Positions 7,699-15,524 of a DNA stretch of 44,486 nucleotides are shown piece by piece. Source of the DNA: JABMRP01 sp964444795 (GTDB lineage Bacteria > Planctomycetota > Planctomycetia > Pirellulales > Thermoguttaceae); assembly GCA_964444795.1 (NCBI GenBank), contig CAYUIQ010000041.1:1-44486 (forward strand). The letters are read 5' to 3'. The notes beneath the pieces were generated by a model, which did no database searches, was not told the DNA's origin, and was given only the letters and a program-made list of their open reading frames with translations. The position numbers and the translations under genes were made by a program. Position 1 is the first letter of the stretch, and every line of letters begins with the position of its first letter.

Positions 7699-9786
7699 CT
7701 AAAAAAGTTCGCCCTGGCGGGGCCCCTCTTCCCCGTTCTCTTCCGCGACACGCTTGGCCAATTCGGCGGCCGCTTCGTCGGGGTCGACGATCAGCACGTT
7801 GGCGCCCAGGTCGAGTTTTTTCTCGTCGACGGGCCGGCCGCGGTCGTCGAGCTTGACGTCGGCCTCGGCGGTTCGTTTTTTCGCCACCGCCAGGAGTTGC
7901 TCGTAGAGCTTGTCGCGATCGGTTCCGTTGATGCGATGCACGGCGCCGGCCACCTCGCCCAGGTAGCGGAGGAACACGTTCCGCCGCTGGCCTTCGTGTT
8001 TCACTTTCCGCCGCCGTCGCAGGTACATGCCCAACTTGCGGCCGACCGATTGCAGAGCCAGCCGCAACTCCTTCTGGATCTCCGGATACGAGGCGATCGC
8101 CTCTTTCGATTCGCTGGTGAACGGGACCCACACGCTGGCCATGTGGACCATCACCGTGACCGGACCGCCGGGCAGCGAACCGCGCGATTGGCTCAGGCCG
8201 TAGGATCGCCAGTTGGTGGTGGTCACCGTCTGTGTGATCGCACACCCGCCGCCCTGGAACTGCAGCGGCACGCGGTTGGCGTAGCGCAACACGTTCATCG
8301 ATTGGCCGTCGTGCAGGTTGACGCTGCGCATCGCTTCGTGCAGGTGGTCGATCTGCTTTGCCTTGAGCTTGCTCGGCGAAGATCGGGTTTTGAGCTTGGC
8401 TTCCTTGATGATCTTGTCGGCCGCGTCGGTTCCCACGCCGTCGAACGTATTGGCCAAGAACTGGCGGAGCGTTCGGGCGTCGCTTTGGTCGATCAGTTCG
8501 CTTAGCAGATCTCGCGACACACGGGTTGCGGTCGACGCACCACCGTAAGCCAGCCCGACTTCGATCTGAAAGGGGTTCCCCCGGTAAACGGCCGGCGGCC
8601 GCGTCGCGGCGGCGAAGAACTCACCCGGTACCTCTTGGTGCAACCCTTTGAGGATCAACTCCTCGCCAATGGGCGAGATGCAATCGGTGGCCGGGGCCTT
8701 GATCTTGGTCTTCTGGATCGACTTGTACAACTCGTCGGCTTCGTGGCGACCGATCTTGGCGGTTCGCGCTCGGGTGCTCACCTTGGCCCCTTCGCAGATA
8801 CGCCGCGCCACGGCCGGGCTGACCCGCGAGAACGCCTTCATCAGAAACTGCGTGACCGTCGGCTCGGGCGTGTCCTTGAGCATGGCCACCAGCCTACCCA
8901 ACTCGACGCCGTAGGGGTGCGGTTTGATCTCCTTGGGCTCCGGCGGCAGAACGTCGGCCACGCTTTGGTAGGTCTTCTCGTTGCCATCCGGATCGACGTA
9001 GTGGAGCGTCACATGGGGGTTGGCGATGGCCGTCTGATGGAGGTATTCGTCGACGCTGCCGCGGCCGCGCTGGTATCGGGCTTCCAGTTCGATCGTCACC
9101 CGGGTGCCGTGGTTGGAGTCGATCCACTCGATACCCTGCTTTTCGATCATCGCCCGGCCGCGGTCGTTGGGCGGGATGTCGACGCCGTTGCCGCGGCCAT
9201 TGAGGATCTCCGGCCGGTTCCGCTTGGTATCGATTTGGATCATGTAGTAATGGGCCGGCTTACGCTTGGAGACCTTGGAGATGATCTTCACCGGCTTACC
9301 GGTGGTCAACAGGCCGTACATGCCCGCGGCGCTGATACCGATGCCCTGTTGCCCGCGGCTCATCCGCAGCCGGTGGAACTTCGACCCGTAGAGGAGCTTG
9401 CCGAAGATCAGGGGGATTTGTTTTTTGAGGATGCCCGGACCGTTGTCCTGTACGCCCACTTGGTAGCGATTTTCGCCGGTCGTCTCGATACGGACCCAGA
9501 TGACCGGGAGGATGCCGGCCTCTTCGCAGGCGTCCAGGGCGTTGTCGACCGCCTCCTTGACGGTGGTCAGCAGGGCCTTGCGGGGGTTATCGAATCCGAG
9601 CAGATGCCGGTTCTTGGCAAAAAATTCGCTGACGGAGATGTCGCGCTGACTGGCGGCCATCGAGTGGGCGGTGGCCCGGCGGCGTTTGGGCGCTCGGCCG
9701 TTGGATGCACGGCCGTTGGACGCGGTACCGTTTGCGGCAGCGGCCGACTGGGATATGCCGTTCTTGCGAAGCTTCGTCTTGGCCAA
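7699..9786 (-). CDS. top6B: DNA topoisomerase VI subunit B (Top6B, GHKL ATPase)
   Basis: Starts at TTG 9786, with GGGAG 8 bases before it, giving 695 residues. It has the GHKL ATPase motifs: E78/N82 in KEAVDNALDA, DNGPGI at 114-119 and GQQGIGIS at 145-152. Further on are the helix-two-turn-helix region, the transducer domain with its conserved lysine-containing region, and a C-terminal tail ending EEGPRQGELF. The first 43 residues are low-complexity (NGTASNGRASNGR, then RRR) and could be a DNA-contacting extension. The subunit binds ATP, closes the gate and passes a second duplex through the break made by Top6A. Topo VI is typical of archaea and plants and patchy in bacteria. A TATAAT promoter lies about 95 bases upstream. 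Confidence 0.95.
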   Translation of the reverse strand: MAKTKLRKNGISQSAAAANGTASNGRASNGRAPKRRRATAHSMAASQRDISVSEFFAKNRHLLGFDNPRKALLTTVKEAVDNALDACEEAGILPVIWVRIETTGENRYQVGVQDNGPGILKKQIPLIFGKLLYGSKFHRLRMSRGQQGIGISAAGMYGLLTTGKPVKIISKVSKRKPAHYYMIQIDTKRNRPEILNGRGNGVDIPPNDRGRAMIEKQGIEWIDSNHGTRVTIELEARYQRGRGSVDEYLHQTAIANPHVTLHYVDPDGNEKTYQSVADVLPPEPKEIKPHPYGVELGRLVAMLKDTPEPTVTQFLMKAFSRVSPAVARRICEGAKVSTRARTAKIGRHEADELYKSIQKTKIKAPATDCISPIGEELILKGLHQEVPGEFFAAATRPPAVYRGNPFQIEVGLAYGGASTATRVSRDLLSELIDQSDARTLRQFLANTFDGVGTDAADKIIKEAKLKTRSSPSKLKAKQIDHLHEAMRSVNLHDGQSMNVLRYANRVPLQFQGGGCAITQTVTTTNWRSYGLSQSRGSLPGGPVTVMVHMASVWVPFTSESKEAIASYPEIQKELRLALQSVGRKLGMYLRRRRKVKHEGQRRNVFLRYLGEVAGAVHRINGTDRDKLYEQLLAVAKKRTAEADVKLDDRGRPVDEKKLDLGANVLIVDPDEAAAELAKRVAEENGEEGPRQGELF

Positions 9787-10095
9787 TCCGAGGACTCCCT
9801 TCCCGAGGTAAGCTTAATGAGCGGAAGTGGCACCCTAATTCGGGGGACCCGGCGGCGACCGATGACCGGCCGTGCTGCGTGTGCGAATTATAGCGGTTCT
9901 TCCGGCGTTTTCCCAGGTGGTTTTCCGGATCCCCCAGCCAAAAGGCCGGTTGGCGCGGTTGAAGCACAAAAACTCACTCTCGGCGGCTAGGTCGGTCGAG
10001 ACGGAAAGTGGGGACCTATACCCCGGCGCGAACGTTTCGCAAGTACAATAGACCCACGGTGGTTCTCGTTGACGCTCAAACACAAGGAGCCGATG
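9787..10095. other. Divergent intergenic region, top6B / small secreted proteins
   Basis: Holds the putative top6B promoter (9887-9915) and, near the right end, the AAGGAG ribosome site of the first small secreted gene. TACAAT at 10044-10049 could be that gene's -10, but no matching -35 is seen. Nothing else was recognised. Confidence 0.4.
9887..9915 (-). promoter_or_regulatory. Putative sigma-70 promoter of top6B-top6A
   Basis: On the minus strand an exact TATAAT lies at 9892-9887, with a weak -35 (TGGGAA, 9915-9910) at 17-base spacing. The start would be near 9880, giving about 95 bases of leader to the TTG at 9786. Confidence 0.4.
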
Positions 10096-10431
10096 ATGGT
10101 TCTAAGATTCTCTGGTCCAATTCTGGTTGTCGCGGTGGCGTGCATCGCATGGCAATGTTCCGGCGACACGGCCATGGCCGAGAAGGCGAACAACCCGCAT
10201 GCCACGTCGCAGAGAGACTTGTCCTACAATTTCTACGTTCCGCCGCGCGGATGCAATGGCTTGGGGGCCCAGATGTACCTATCGCCCCTGCCCACACCCC
10301 CCTTGGTCGGCCACACCTGGATTACCTACGAGCCGCTGATGCCCCACGAATTTCTCTACCCACACCGGCGGACCTACGTAAGGCACCATCCGTGCGGCAA
10401 CACGACGCGTACCCGAGTCCGCTGGCGATAG
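10096..10431 (+). CDS. Small secreted protein, unknown (planctomycete-type)
   Basis: About 111 residues. There are two adjacent ATGs (10093 and 10096) after AAGGAG; the second has the more usual spacing. MVLRFSGPILVVAVACIAWQCSG is a signal peptide, possibly a lipobox-like segment around the Cys. The mature part is rich in aromatic residues, Pro and His: YNFYVPPRGCNGLG, LSPLPTPPLVGHTWITYEPLMPHEF, then a His/Arg-rich end. No family is recognised. It is followed 30 bases later by a second small secreted gene of similar size and style, so the two are probably an operon acting together in the envelope. Confidence 0.65.
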   Translation: MVLRFSGPILVVAVACIAWQCSGDTAMAEKANNPHATSQRDLSYNFYVPPRGCNGLGAQMYLSPLPTPPLVGHTWITYEPLMPHEFLYPHRRTYVRHHPCGNTTRTRVRWR

Positions 10432-10461
10432 CCCTCCCCCACAAAGTAAGGAATCTCCGAG

Positions 10462-10836
10462 ATGAAACGTTCGATCCTCCCCCTTGCCGTCGTCTTGACC
10501 GTCGGCTGGCTATGCCTGGCCGATTCGGCCGATGCCGGCCAGCGGAAACTGCTGCGTGGCAACGCGCGGAACCAATCCCCATGCTATCCGTGGCACGGAC
10601 AATACTATCGCGCGGAATGGGGCATGCCACTGGCCCTGGTCGTACCACCGACGGCCGAGAAGCAAACCAACTGGACTTGGGGGGTCGGCGGCACGCGGAT
10701 CGACCCGATCAAACACCAGTTTGGCCGCGCGTATCCCGGTCCCGGCCAGTACAATCGGGCCGGTTTCCAGCCCATGCCGCCACAGCCCAGCGACACCCGA
10801 CAGATGGGCGTCTACTATATCCGCGGTCCTTGGTAG
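10462..10836 (+). CDS. Small secreted protein, unknown, partner of preceding gene
   Basis: 124 residues, with an AAGGA ribosome site upstream of ATG 10462. MKRSILPLAVVLTVGWLCLADSADA is a clean Sec signal peptide. The mature protein has a basic start (GQRKLLRGNARNQ), then aromatic and Pro/Gly-rich sequence (YPWHGQYYRAEWGMPLALVVPP, NWTWGVGGTRIDPIKHQFG, YPGPGQYNRAGFQPMPPQP) and ends YYIRGPW. It has no Cys pair and no known catalytic motif. Same strand and only 30 bases after its neighbour, so cotranscription is likely. A GC-rich hairpin follows 15 bases after the stop. Function unknown. Confidence 0.7.
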   Translation: MKRSILPLAVVLTVGWLCLADSADAGQRKLLRGNARNQSPCYPWHGQYYRAEWGMPLALVVPPTAEKQTNWTWGVGGTRIDPIKHQFGRAYPGPGQYNRAGFQPMPPQPSDTRQMGVYYIRGPW

Positions 10837-10851
10837 ACCGCCGGGATACGC

Positions 10852-10874
10852 TCCCCGCCCGGCTTGGGCGGGGA
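10852..10874 (+). terminator. GC-rich hairpin after the small secreted pair
   Basis: TCCCCGCCC (10852-10860) pairs perfectly with GGGCGGGGA (10866-10874) across a 5-base loop, 15 bases after the stop of the second small gene. There is no T tract, so factor-independent termination is not assured. Confidence 0.4.
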
Positions 10875-10954
10875 TGGTGAGGGCGAAGGTTGTCCAGGAA
10901 GAACTCCGCCGCGGATTGCCCCCACTCATTCGAGACCGGCGCGGGTGCGGCGCG

Positions 10955-11038
10955 GGTGTCAGGCCTTGTTCTTTGTTTCTTGCGATGACAGCAATGGGCT
11001 GGCGTGTTGTCGAGAAACAAAAAACAAGGCCTGACACC
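10955..11038. repeat. 26-bp inverted repeat (REP/MITE-like)
   Basis: Left arm 10955-10980 and right arm 11013-11038 match as reverse complements at 25 of 26 positions (core GTGTCAGGCCTTGTT), with a 32-base loop. It lies between convergent genes and carries no reading frame. Confidence 0.9.
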
Positions 11039-11145
11039 GGAGACCGCCGGTGGGACAAGCGAAGCGCCGGCCCACCAGGCACCCGCGCTGCAATTGTTCC
11101 ATCTTGCAGAAGGCTAAATCTCGCCGAGCGAGACGGCTACTATGC

Positions 11146-13728
11146 TCAACCCCCACATTCGCGCAGCAACGACTCGAATATTCCCTTCATCTCCGCACCG
11201 CCCAGTTCGGGATGCAGGATCTTCACCAACTGGATGACTTTCACCGCTCCGGCGTCATTGCCAAGCCGGTGATGGGCCATCGCGGCCGAGTACTTCGCGC
11301 GAAACCACCGGGGGCTGCCCGGCAGCGAGCCCTGGGCTAACTGGCGCCACTTCGTCAGCGCGTCGTTCAACGAGGTCGTGTCGTCTTGCTCCAGCAGCAG
11401 CCCGGCGTAGGCCTCTTGGATTGGCCCGTCGCGCGGATATTGCTTGGCCAACGCTTCGTAACGTCGCAACGCCTCGTTGGCGCGGCCGGCGGTGGCCAGC
11501 GCGCGGGCGCGCATCGGGGACAGCCGGCGCAGGTGATCGGCCGAGAGCTTGGAGTCATCGGGTAGCAACTCGATCGCCTGAAGTTGCAAACGGGCCAGCG
11601 ATCCACGCAGGTTGGGTTCCACCCTATCGCCGGCGCGTTGAAGGCCCTCGATCATCGTGATCAGGCCTTCCGGCGTGCCGGCGGAGATGCGGTTCAATTG
11701 ACGCATGGCCCCGTCGTGATTGCCCTGGCAGACCAGCGAGAAGACCAGCATCGCGCGGGTGTCGGAAATCCACTCATCTCGGGTCTCGGCGGGCCACTGC
11801 GGGGATGCCTCCGGCGCGCCGGCCAATGCTTCGGAGAGAATCTCCCCGGCCGCGGCGTGCCCGTCGGGCGTGTGATTCATCCAGATTCGAGCGGCCGCTA
11901 GCGCAGCCGACCGGGCCAGCGGGCTCCACCGCTCGGGCCAGCGATTCCCCGAGCCCGTGACCACCGACTTCAGCCACGCGGCTGCTGCACCGGCGTCGGC
12001 GGCCAGTATTGGGTCATTGGGACTGGCTGCCTTGCGCTGGGCAAACCATTTCTCCAGGCATCGCCCGGCCCCCTCGACCGCCCGGGGATACTCGGCCGCG
12101 TCGACCGCCACCGTCCGATACCGCCCGGCGGCCTCTTTCCACTGACCGGCAAGCTCGTGCAAAGCACCCCGGCGGAGTCGGGCCCAATTGGCCGTGGGAC
12201 GCTCGGGCCAGTTCTTCAGATGTTCCTCCAGCAGCGTGACGTATTGCTCCATAGCCCCCGGCTGCTGGGCGCGGAGGAGTTGCGCGGCGTGGTCGATCGC
12301 GCGAAGGTGGGCCTGATGGGCTCCGGGGTTTCCGGACATCGCACAGGCAAGCTCGCGATAGCGCCGCAGCGCGTCGGGATGGAGATTGCGCTGGCGTTGG
12401 ATTTCGGCGGCCCGGCTGGCCAAATCGAACGCCTGTTGCAAGTCGCCTTGTCGCTGGGCCTCGGCCCGCGCGAGATCGTAGTCGGCCAGTGCGTCGTCGA
12501 ATCGCTGGCTCAGATAGGCGTCGTCGGCCACGCGGATCAACATCGCCAGATCGGTTCCCCCGGATCCCCGGACGACCGAGGCCAGCTTCATCTCGGCGCG
12601 GCGGGTCCAATAGGGGCCGTGGGTTTTCTCGATCAGCTCGACCGTCTTGCGAGCAATTTCCTTCCATCGCTCGGCTTCGGCCGTCTGCTTCGCCCGGCTT
12701 GTGGCCTGCCACTGGAACAGGTAGGTCTCCAGGTGGGCGTAATCGAGTTCGGGCGAAACGGTCGCTTCGCGCTGGCGGCCGGCGGCCACCGCTTCGAGGG
12801 CCTTGTCCGCGCGTCCGTCGTCCAAGGACAGATGAATCCATTCGGCCCGGGCTCTCAGGGCGATCCCCGCCGGCAGGTTCTCTTGGTCGAGCGTCGAGAG
12901 TTTCTTCCACGCCGTGTCGCGGTCTCCCAGGAGACGATAGCAGACGATGCGGTCGATGCGGCTTTGCCAAACGAGCCCGTCGGTCACGGTCAGGCGGGTG
13001 AGCGAATCGAGCAATTGGACGGCCCGGTTTAGGGAGTCGGTCCGGCTGGTACTGTCGGCCGGGTGACATTGCCCCAGGTTTCGCAGCGCCCGGGCCAGTT
13101 GAAACTCGATGTTCCGTTGCAGCGAGATGAGTTGGTCGTTGGTGAGGCGGCCCGGCGTGGCCAGCTCGATCGCGGTGGGTCCCACGGTTCCGCGGCGGCG
13201 CAGCTCCACGTCGAGGCCGTCGATCAATCGCCGCAACTGGGCCGCGGCGGCGCGAAGTTCGCGGAGCGATTCCTCGACCAACGGGCCGTTACCAGCCAGC
13301 AGTTCGGCTTCCTGCCGGGCCAATTCTCCCCAGGCCAGACGGCTCAAGGCTCCTTGGAAACGGACCAGTACCAACCGTGGATTGTCGGGGTACTGCTCGG
13401 CGAATGCGTCGACGACCGCGGCCGCCCGGTTCCACAACGGCTCGCGGCGGCCGCGCGGCAGATCGACCGCCTGTTCGGCCAGGCATCGCGACCACTCGAT
13501 GGTCAATTCGGCCCGGCGAGGCGGAGGCAACGCGGGATCCTTCAAACGATCGGCACAATAGCTTTCAGCCAGGGCAAAGAGCCCCCGCTGGCGCAGTCCG
13601 GCGAGAAACCGCTGGTCGGCCGTCGGGGCGTCGTCCGCACCGGCCGCCAAGCACGGCGAGGATGCAATCACCAGCAGTGCGGCCAGACGCAGCACGGCCA
13701 GACGGCGTGTCGGTGTCATGTCATGCAT
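11146..13728 (-). CDS. Large secreted TPR-repeat protein of the ExbB/ExbD-vWA operon
   Basis: Start taken as ATG 13728 (860 residues). ATGs at 13740, overlapping the upstream exbD stop, and 13719 are alternatives; no strong ribosome site decides, and translational coupling to exbD is likely. A signal peptide (LAVLRLAALLVIASSPCLAAGA) is followed by an all-helical, Ala/Leu/Arg-rich protein of degenerate tetratricopeptide units. Examples are LAGLRQRGLFALAESYCADRL, DAYLSQRFDDALADYDLARAEAQRQGDLQQAFDLASRAAEIQR, and near the end ALRRYEALAKQYPRDGPIQEAYAGLL. This is the last gene of a six-gene minus-strand cluster. The context suggests a periplasmic scaffold for the ExbB/ExbD complex, analogous to YbgF/CpoB next to Tol, but far larger. 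That role is inferred. Confidence 0.8.
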   Translation of the reverse strand: MHDMTPTRRLAVLRLAALLVIASSPCLAAGADDAPTADQRFLAGLRQRGLFALAESYCADRLKDPALPPPRRAELTIEWSRCLAEQAVDLPRGRREPLWNRAAAVVDAFAEQYPDNPRLVLVRFQGALSRLAWGELARQEAELLAGNGPLVEESLRELRAAAAQLRRLIDGLDVELRRRGTVGPTAIELATPGRLTNDQLISLQRNIEFQLARALRNLGQCHPADSTSRTDSLNRAVQLLDSLTRLTVTDGLVWQSRIDRIVCYRLLGDRDTAWKKLSTLDQENLPAGIALRARAEWIHLSLDDGRADKALEAVAAGRQREATVSPELDYAHLETYLFQWQATSRAKQTAEAERWKEIARKTVELIEKTHGPYWTRRAEMKLASVVRGSGGTDLAMLIRVADDAYLSQRFDDALADYDLARAEAQRQGDLQQAFDLASRAAEIQRQRNLHPDALRRYRELACAMSGNPGAHQAHLRAIDHAAQLLRAQQPGAMEQYVTLLEEHLKNWPERPTANWARLRRGALHELAGQWKEAAGRYRTVAVDAAEYPRAVEGAGRCLEKWFAQRKAASPNDPILAADAGAAAAWLKSVVTGSGNRWPERWSPLARSAALAAARIWMNHTPDGHAAAGEILSEALAGAPEASPQWPAETRDEWISDTRAMLVFSLVCQGNHDGAMRQLNRISAGTPEGLITMIEGLQRAGDRVEPNLRGSLARLQLQAIELLPDDSKLSADHLRRLSPMRARALATAGRANEALRRYEALAKQYPRDGPIQEAYAGLLLEQDDTTSLNDALTKWRQLAQGSLPGSPRWFRAKYSAAMAHHRLGNDAGAVKVIQLVKILHPELGGAEMKGIFESLLRECGG

Positions 13729-13732
13729 GGGG

Positions 13733-14182
13733 TTACGCATCCACCGAGGCGGCGAATTGCACCTCGTTAAGTCCGACCTGGCGGCACAGATCGTACACGT
13801 CGACCACATTTTCCATGGGTACCGCTCCCTCGACGTCGAGAATCACCGGCAGGTTGGGGTGCAACGCCACGGAAGCCGCCAGCGCGCGGCGGACGTCCTC
13901 CAACCGCTCGTACTGGCGCAGATCGATTCGCCATCGGGCTTCGCCGTTTTGCCACAAGACCTCGATGACGATCGGTTCGACGTCTTTCAACTCGGGCGGG
14001 ACGACCTCGTCGCTGACCGTGGTGCCGGGCAGCGACACGTCGGTCGGCAGAATTTGCTCCACGGCATAGAAACTGGCCGTGCAAACGAAAAAGACCAAGA
14101 GCAGGAACACGACGTCGATCATCGGCGTCATTTTGACGTCGAGCCGGCCGCGATCATTTCGATGGAATCCAGGTAATCGCAT
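13733..14182 (-). CDS. ExbD/TolR-family biopolymer transport protein (second ExbD)
   Basis: 149 residues with the ExbD/TolR architecture: a short basic cytoplasmic end, then the signature LDVKMTPMIDVVFLLLVFF with the proton-path aspartate at D23, one transmembrane helix, and a periplasmic domain (VILDVEGAVPMENVVDVYDLCRQVGL) with the usual alpha/beta fold. Partner of ExbB in harvesting proton-motive force. It lies 32 bases after the other exbD. The intervening bases contain a 14-base direct duplication (GGCTATTCTCCAGG) that repeats the end of the upstream gene. Its stop lies a few bases before the start of the TPR gene. The periplasmic part is more divergent than that of the first ExbD, so the two may form a heteromeric pair. 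Confidence 0.9.
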   Translation of the reverse strand: MRLPGFHRNDRGRLDVKMTPMIDVVFLLLVFFVCTASFYAVEQILPTDVSLPGTTVSDEVVPPELKDVEPIVIEVLWQNGEARWRIDLRQYERLEDVRRALAASVALHPNLPVILDVEGAVPMENVVDVYDLCRQVGLNEVQFAASVDA

Positions 14183-14214
14183 GGCTTACGAAAAGGCTAT
14201 TCTCCAGGTGCGGG

Positions 14215-14646
14215 CTATTCTCCAGGCACGACGGCAAAACTCACGCGCCAGACGCCGGCCCGCGCGCAAGCCAAGAGGATCGGCTCGACGACCCGATAGG
14301 GCACGTAACGGTTGCTGCGAATACGGATCTCGACCCGACCTTCAAACCGGTCGCTCTCGTGCGCGACCAGTTCCGCCAGTCGGTCGCTCCCCATCACGTT
14401 GTCGCCGACCATGATCTGCCCCTCGGGCCGCTGGTGTTCGAGCACGTTGACCACCAGGCGCCGGGCAGAATCACCCTCGGCCGATTCGCCGCTGAGCGCC
14501 GACGGCAGATCGAGTTCCAGTTGCACTTCCTGCTGGGCCAGATGGCTGGAAACGAGGAAGAAGATGATCAACAGGAAGACGATGTCGATCATCGGCGTCA
14601 TGTTGAAACCGACGTCTCCGCCGGTACGATGGTTGGGCACGCGCAT
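14215..14646 (-). CDS. ExbD/TolR-family biopolymer transport protein (first ExbD)
   Basis: 143 residues. The N-terminal signature GFNMTPMIDIVFLLIIFFLVSS has the conserved aspartate at D21 and the single transmembrane helix. The periplasmic half includes VEIRIRSNRYVPYRVVEPILLACARAGVWRVSFAV, typical of ExbD/TolR. The ATG overlaps the TGA of exbB by one base (TGATG), so the two are translationally coupled. With ExbB it should form the stator-like proton channel of the complex. A canonical family member. Confidence 0.93.
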   Translation of the reverse strand: MRVPNHRTGGDVGFNMTPMIDIVFLLIIFFLVSSHLAQQEVQLELDLPSALSGESAEGDSARRLVVNVLEHQRPEGQIMVGDNVMGSDRLAELVAHESDRFEGRVEIRIRSNRYVPYRVVEPILLACARAGVWRVSFAVVPGE

Positions 14647-15497
14647 CAGCCACCCCCTTCGACCGGCGGCGGCTGCGGAGGACGGCTCCCTTGCCCCTTA
14701 CCTTGCCCTGGTGCTTGTCCACGTCGCCGGTATCGCTTCAGCGGCGCGAACACGTGTTGGGCGGCGTAGGCGGCCTCGGCCACCAACTGATCGACCCGAT
14801 TGCGAAACACGGCAAACGCGGCCAGCGAGGGGATCGCCACGATCAGCCCCTCGACCGTGGTGACCAGGGCCAGGTAAATACCCTGGGCCAGGTCGGCGGC
14901 CTTGGTGGGACCCTGCGCGTCGGCCACCTCGCGGAAGGCGAAGATCATGCCGGTCACCGTGCCCAGCAATCCCAGCATCGGCGCGATATTGCCGATGACC
15001 GACAGATACTCGATCTTGCGGAAGAGACGTGCCGACTGCTCGGCGGTCGTGTCTTCGAGTGCTTTTTCCACGGCCGGCCAGCCGCCGTCGATCTCGGCGA
15101 TCCCGGCCTGAAGTACGTAGGAAAGGAAACAGGGGTCCTGCTGGCATCGTTGACCGGCTTGAGCCACTTGTCCGGCCGCCAACATCTGCCTTACCTGCGG
15201 CGCCAAGTCGGGCGGCATGAGCACGGGCGAGCGAAGGGTCATCACGTGCTCGATGACCAGGGCCACCGCCCCGATCGATAGCAGGATGATGAAGAACCCG
15301 ACCAGTCCGCCGGCGCGGAGAATATCCCAGAAGGACTCGGGAGCGCCGCCCGACGAGTCGGCCGGGGCGCTCTTCGCCGAGGTATCGGTGGAGGTTGCGC
15401 TGTCGCCGGCGGCCGGCTCTTGGGCCGTGACCGCCAGGGTCAGCGCGGCGCAGAGTACTCCGACCAGTAGTACGATGCGAAGTGTCGTCCCGTGCAA
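14646..15497 (-). CDS. exbB: MotA/TolQ/ExbB proton channel family protein
   Basis: Starts at TTG 15497, with GGGAG about 6 bases before it; 283 residues. An N-terminal signal-like helix and an Ala/Ser/Asp-rich linker (to about residue 55) precede the first ExbB helix (GGLVGFFIILLSIGAVALVIEHV). The two C-terminal helices carry the signature YLSVIGNIAPMLGLLGTVTGMIFAF and GIYLALVTTVEGLIVAIPSLAAFAVF, including the conserved Thr of the proton path. The last 25 residues are Gly/Gln/Pro rich. The long N-terminal extension is usual for planctomycete ExbB. It is coupled to the exbD gene downstream and lies 27 bases after the TPR gene upstream, within the same operon. Confidence 0.93.
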   Translation of the reverse strand: MHGTTLRIVLLVGVLCAALTLAVTAQEPAAGDSATSTDTSAKSAPADSSGGAPESFWDILRAGGLVGFFIILLSIGAVALVIEHVMTLRSPVLMPPDLAPQVRQMLAAGQVAQAGQRCQQDPCFLSYVLQAGIAEIDGGWPAVEKALEDTTAEQSARLFRKIEYLSVIGNIAPMLGLLGTVTGMIFAFREVADAQGPTKAADLAQGIYLALVTTVEGLIVAIPSLAAFAVFRNRVDQLVAEAAYAAQHVFAPLKRYRRRGQAPGQGKGQGSRPPQPPPVEGGG

Positions 15498-15524
15498 GAT
15501 AGTCTCCCGGTATGGTACGAAGGG

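Larger units (their letters stand above)
10837..11145. other. Intergenic region between convergent operons
   Basis: About 310 bases between the small secreted pair and the end of the large TPR gene. It holds the GC-rich hairpin (10852-10874) and a long inverted repeat (10955-11038). No gene was seen. Confidence 0.6.

Noticed and set aside
8635..9990. 451-residue plus-strand frame opposite top6B
   Set aside because: Antisense shadow caused by high GC. The minus strand encodes a full GHKL ATPase.
10955..11038. Insertion sequence terminal repeats
   Set aside because: The arms are only 32 bases apart with no transposase gene between them; a REP/MITE-type element fits better.
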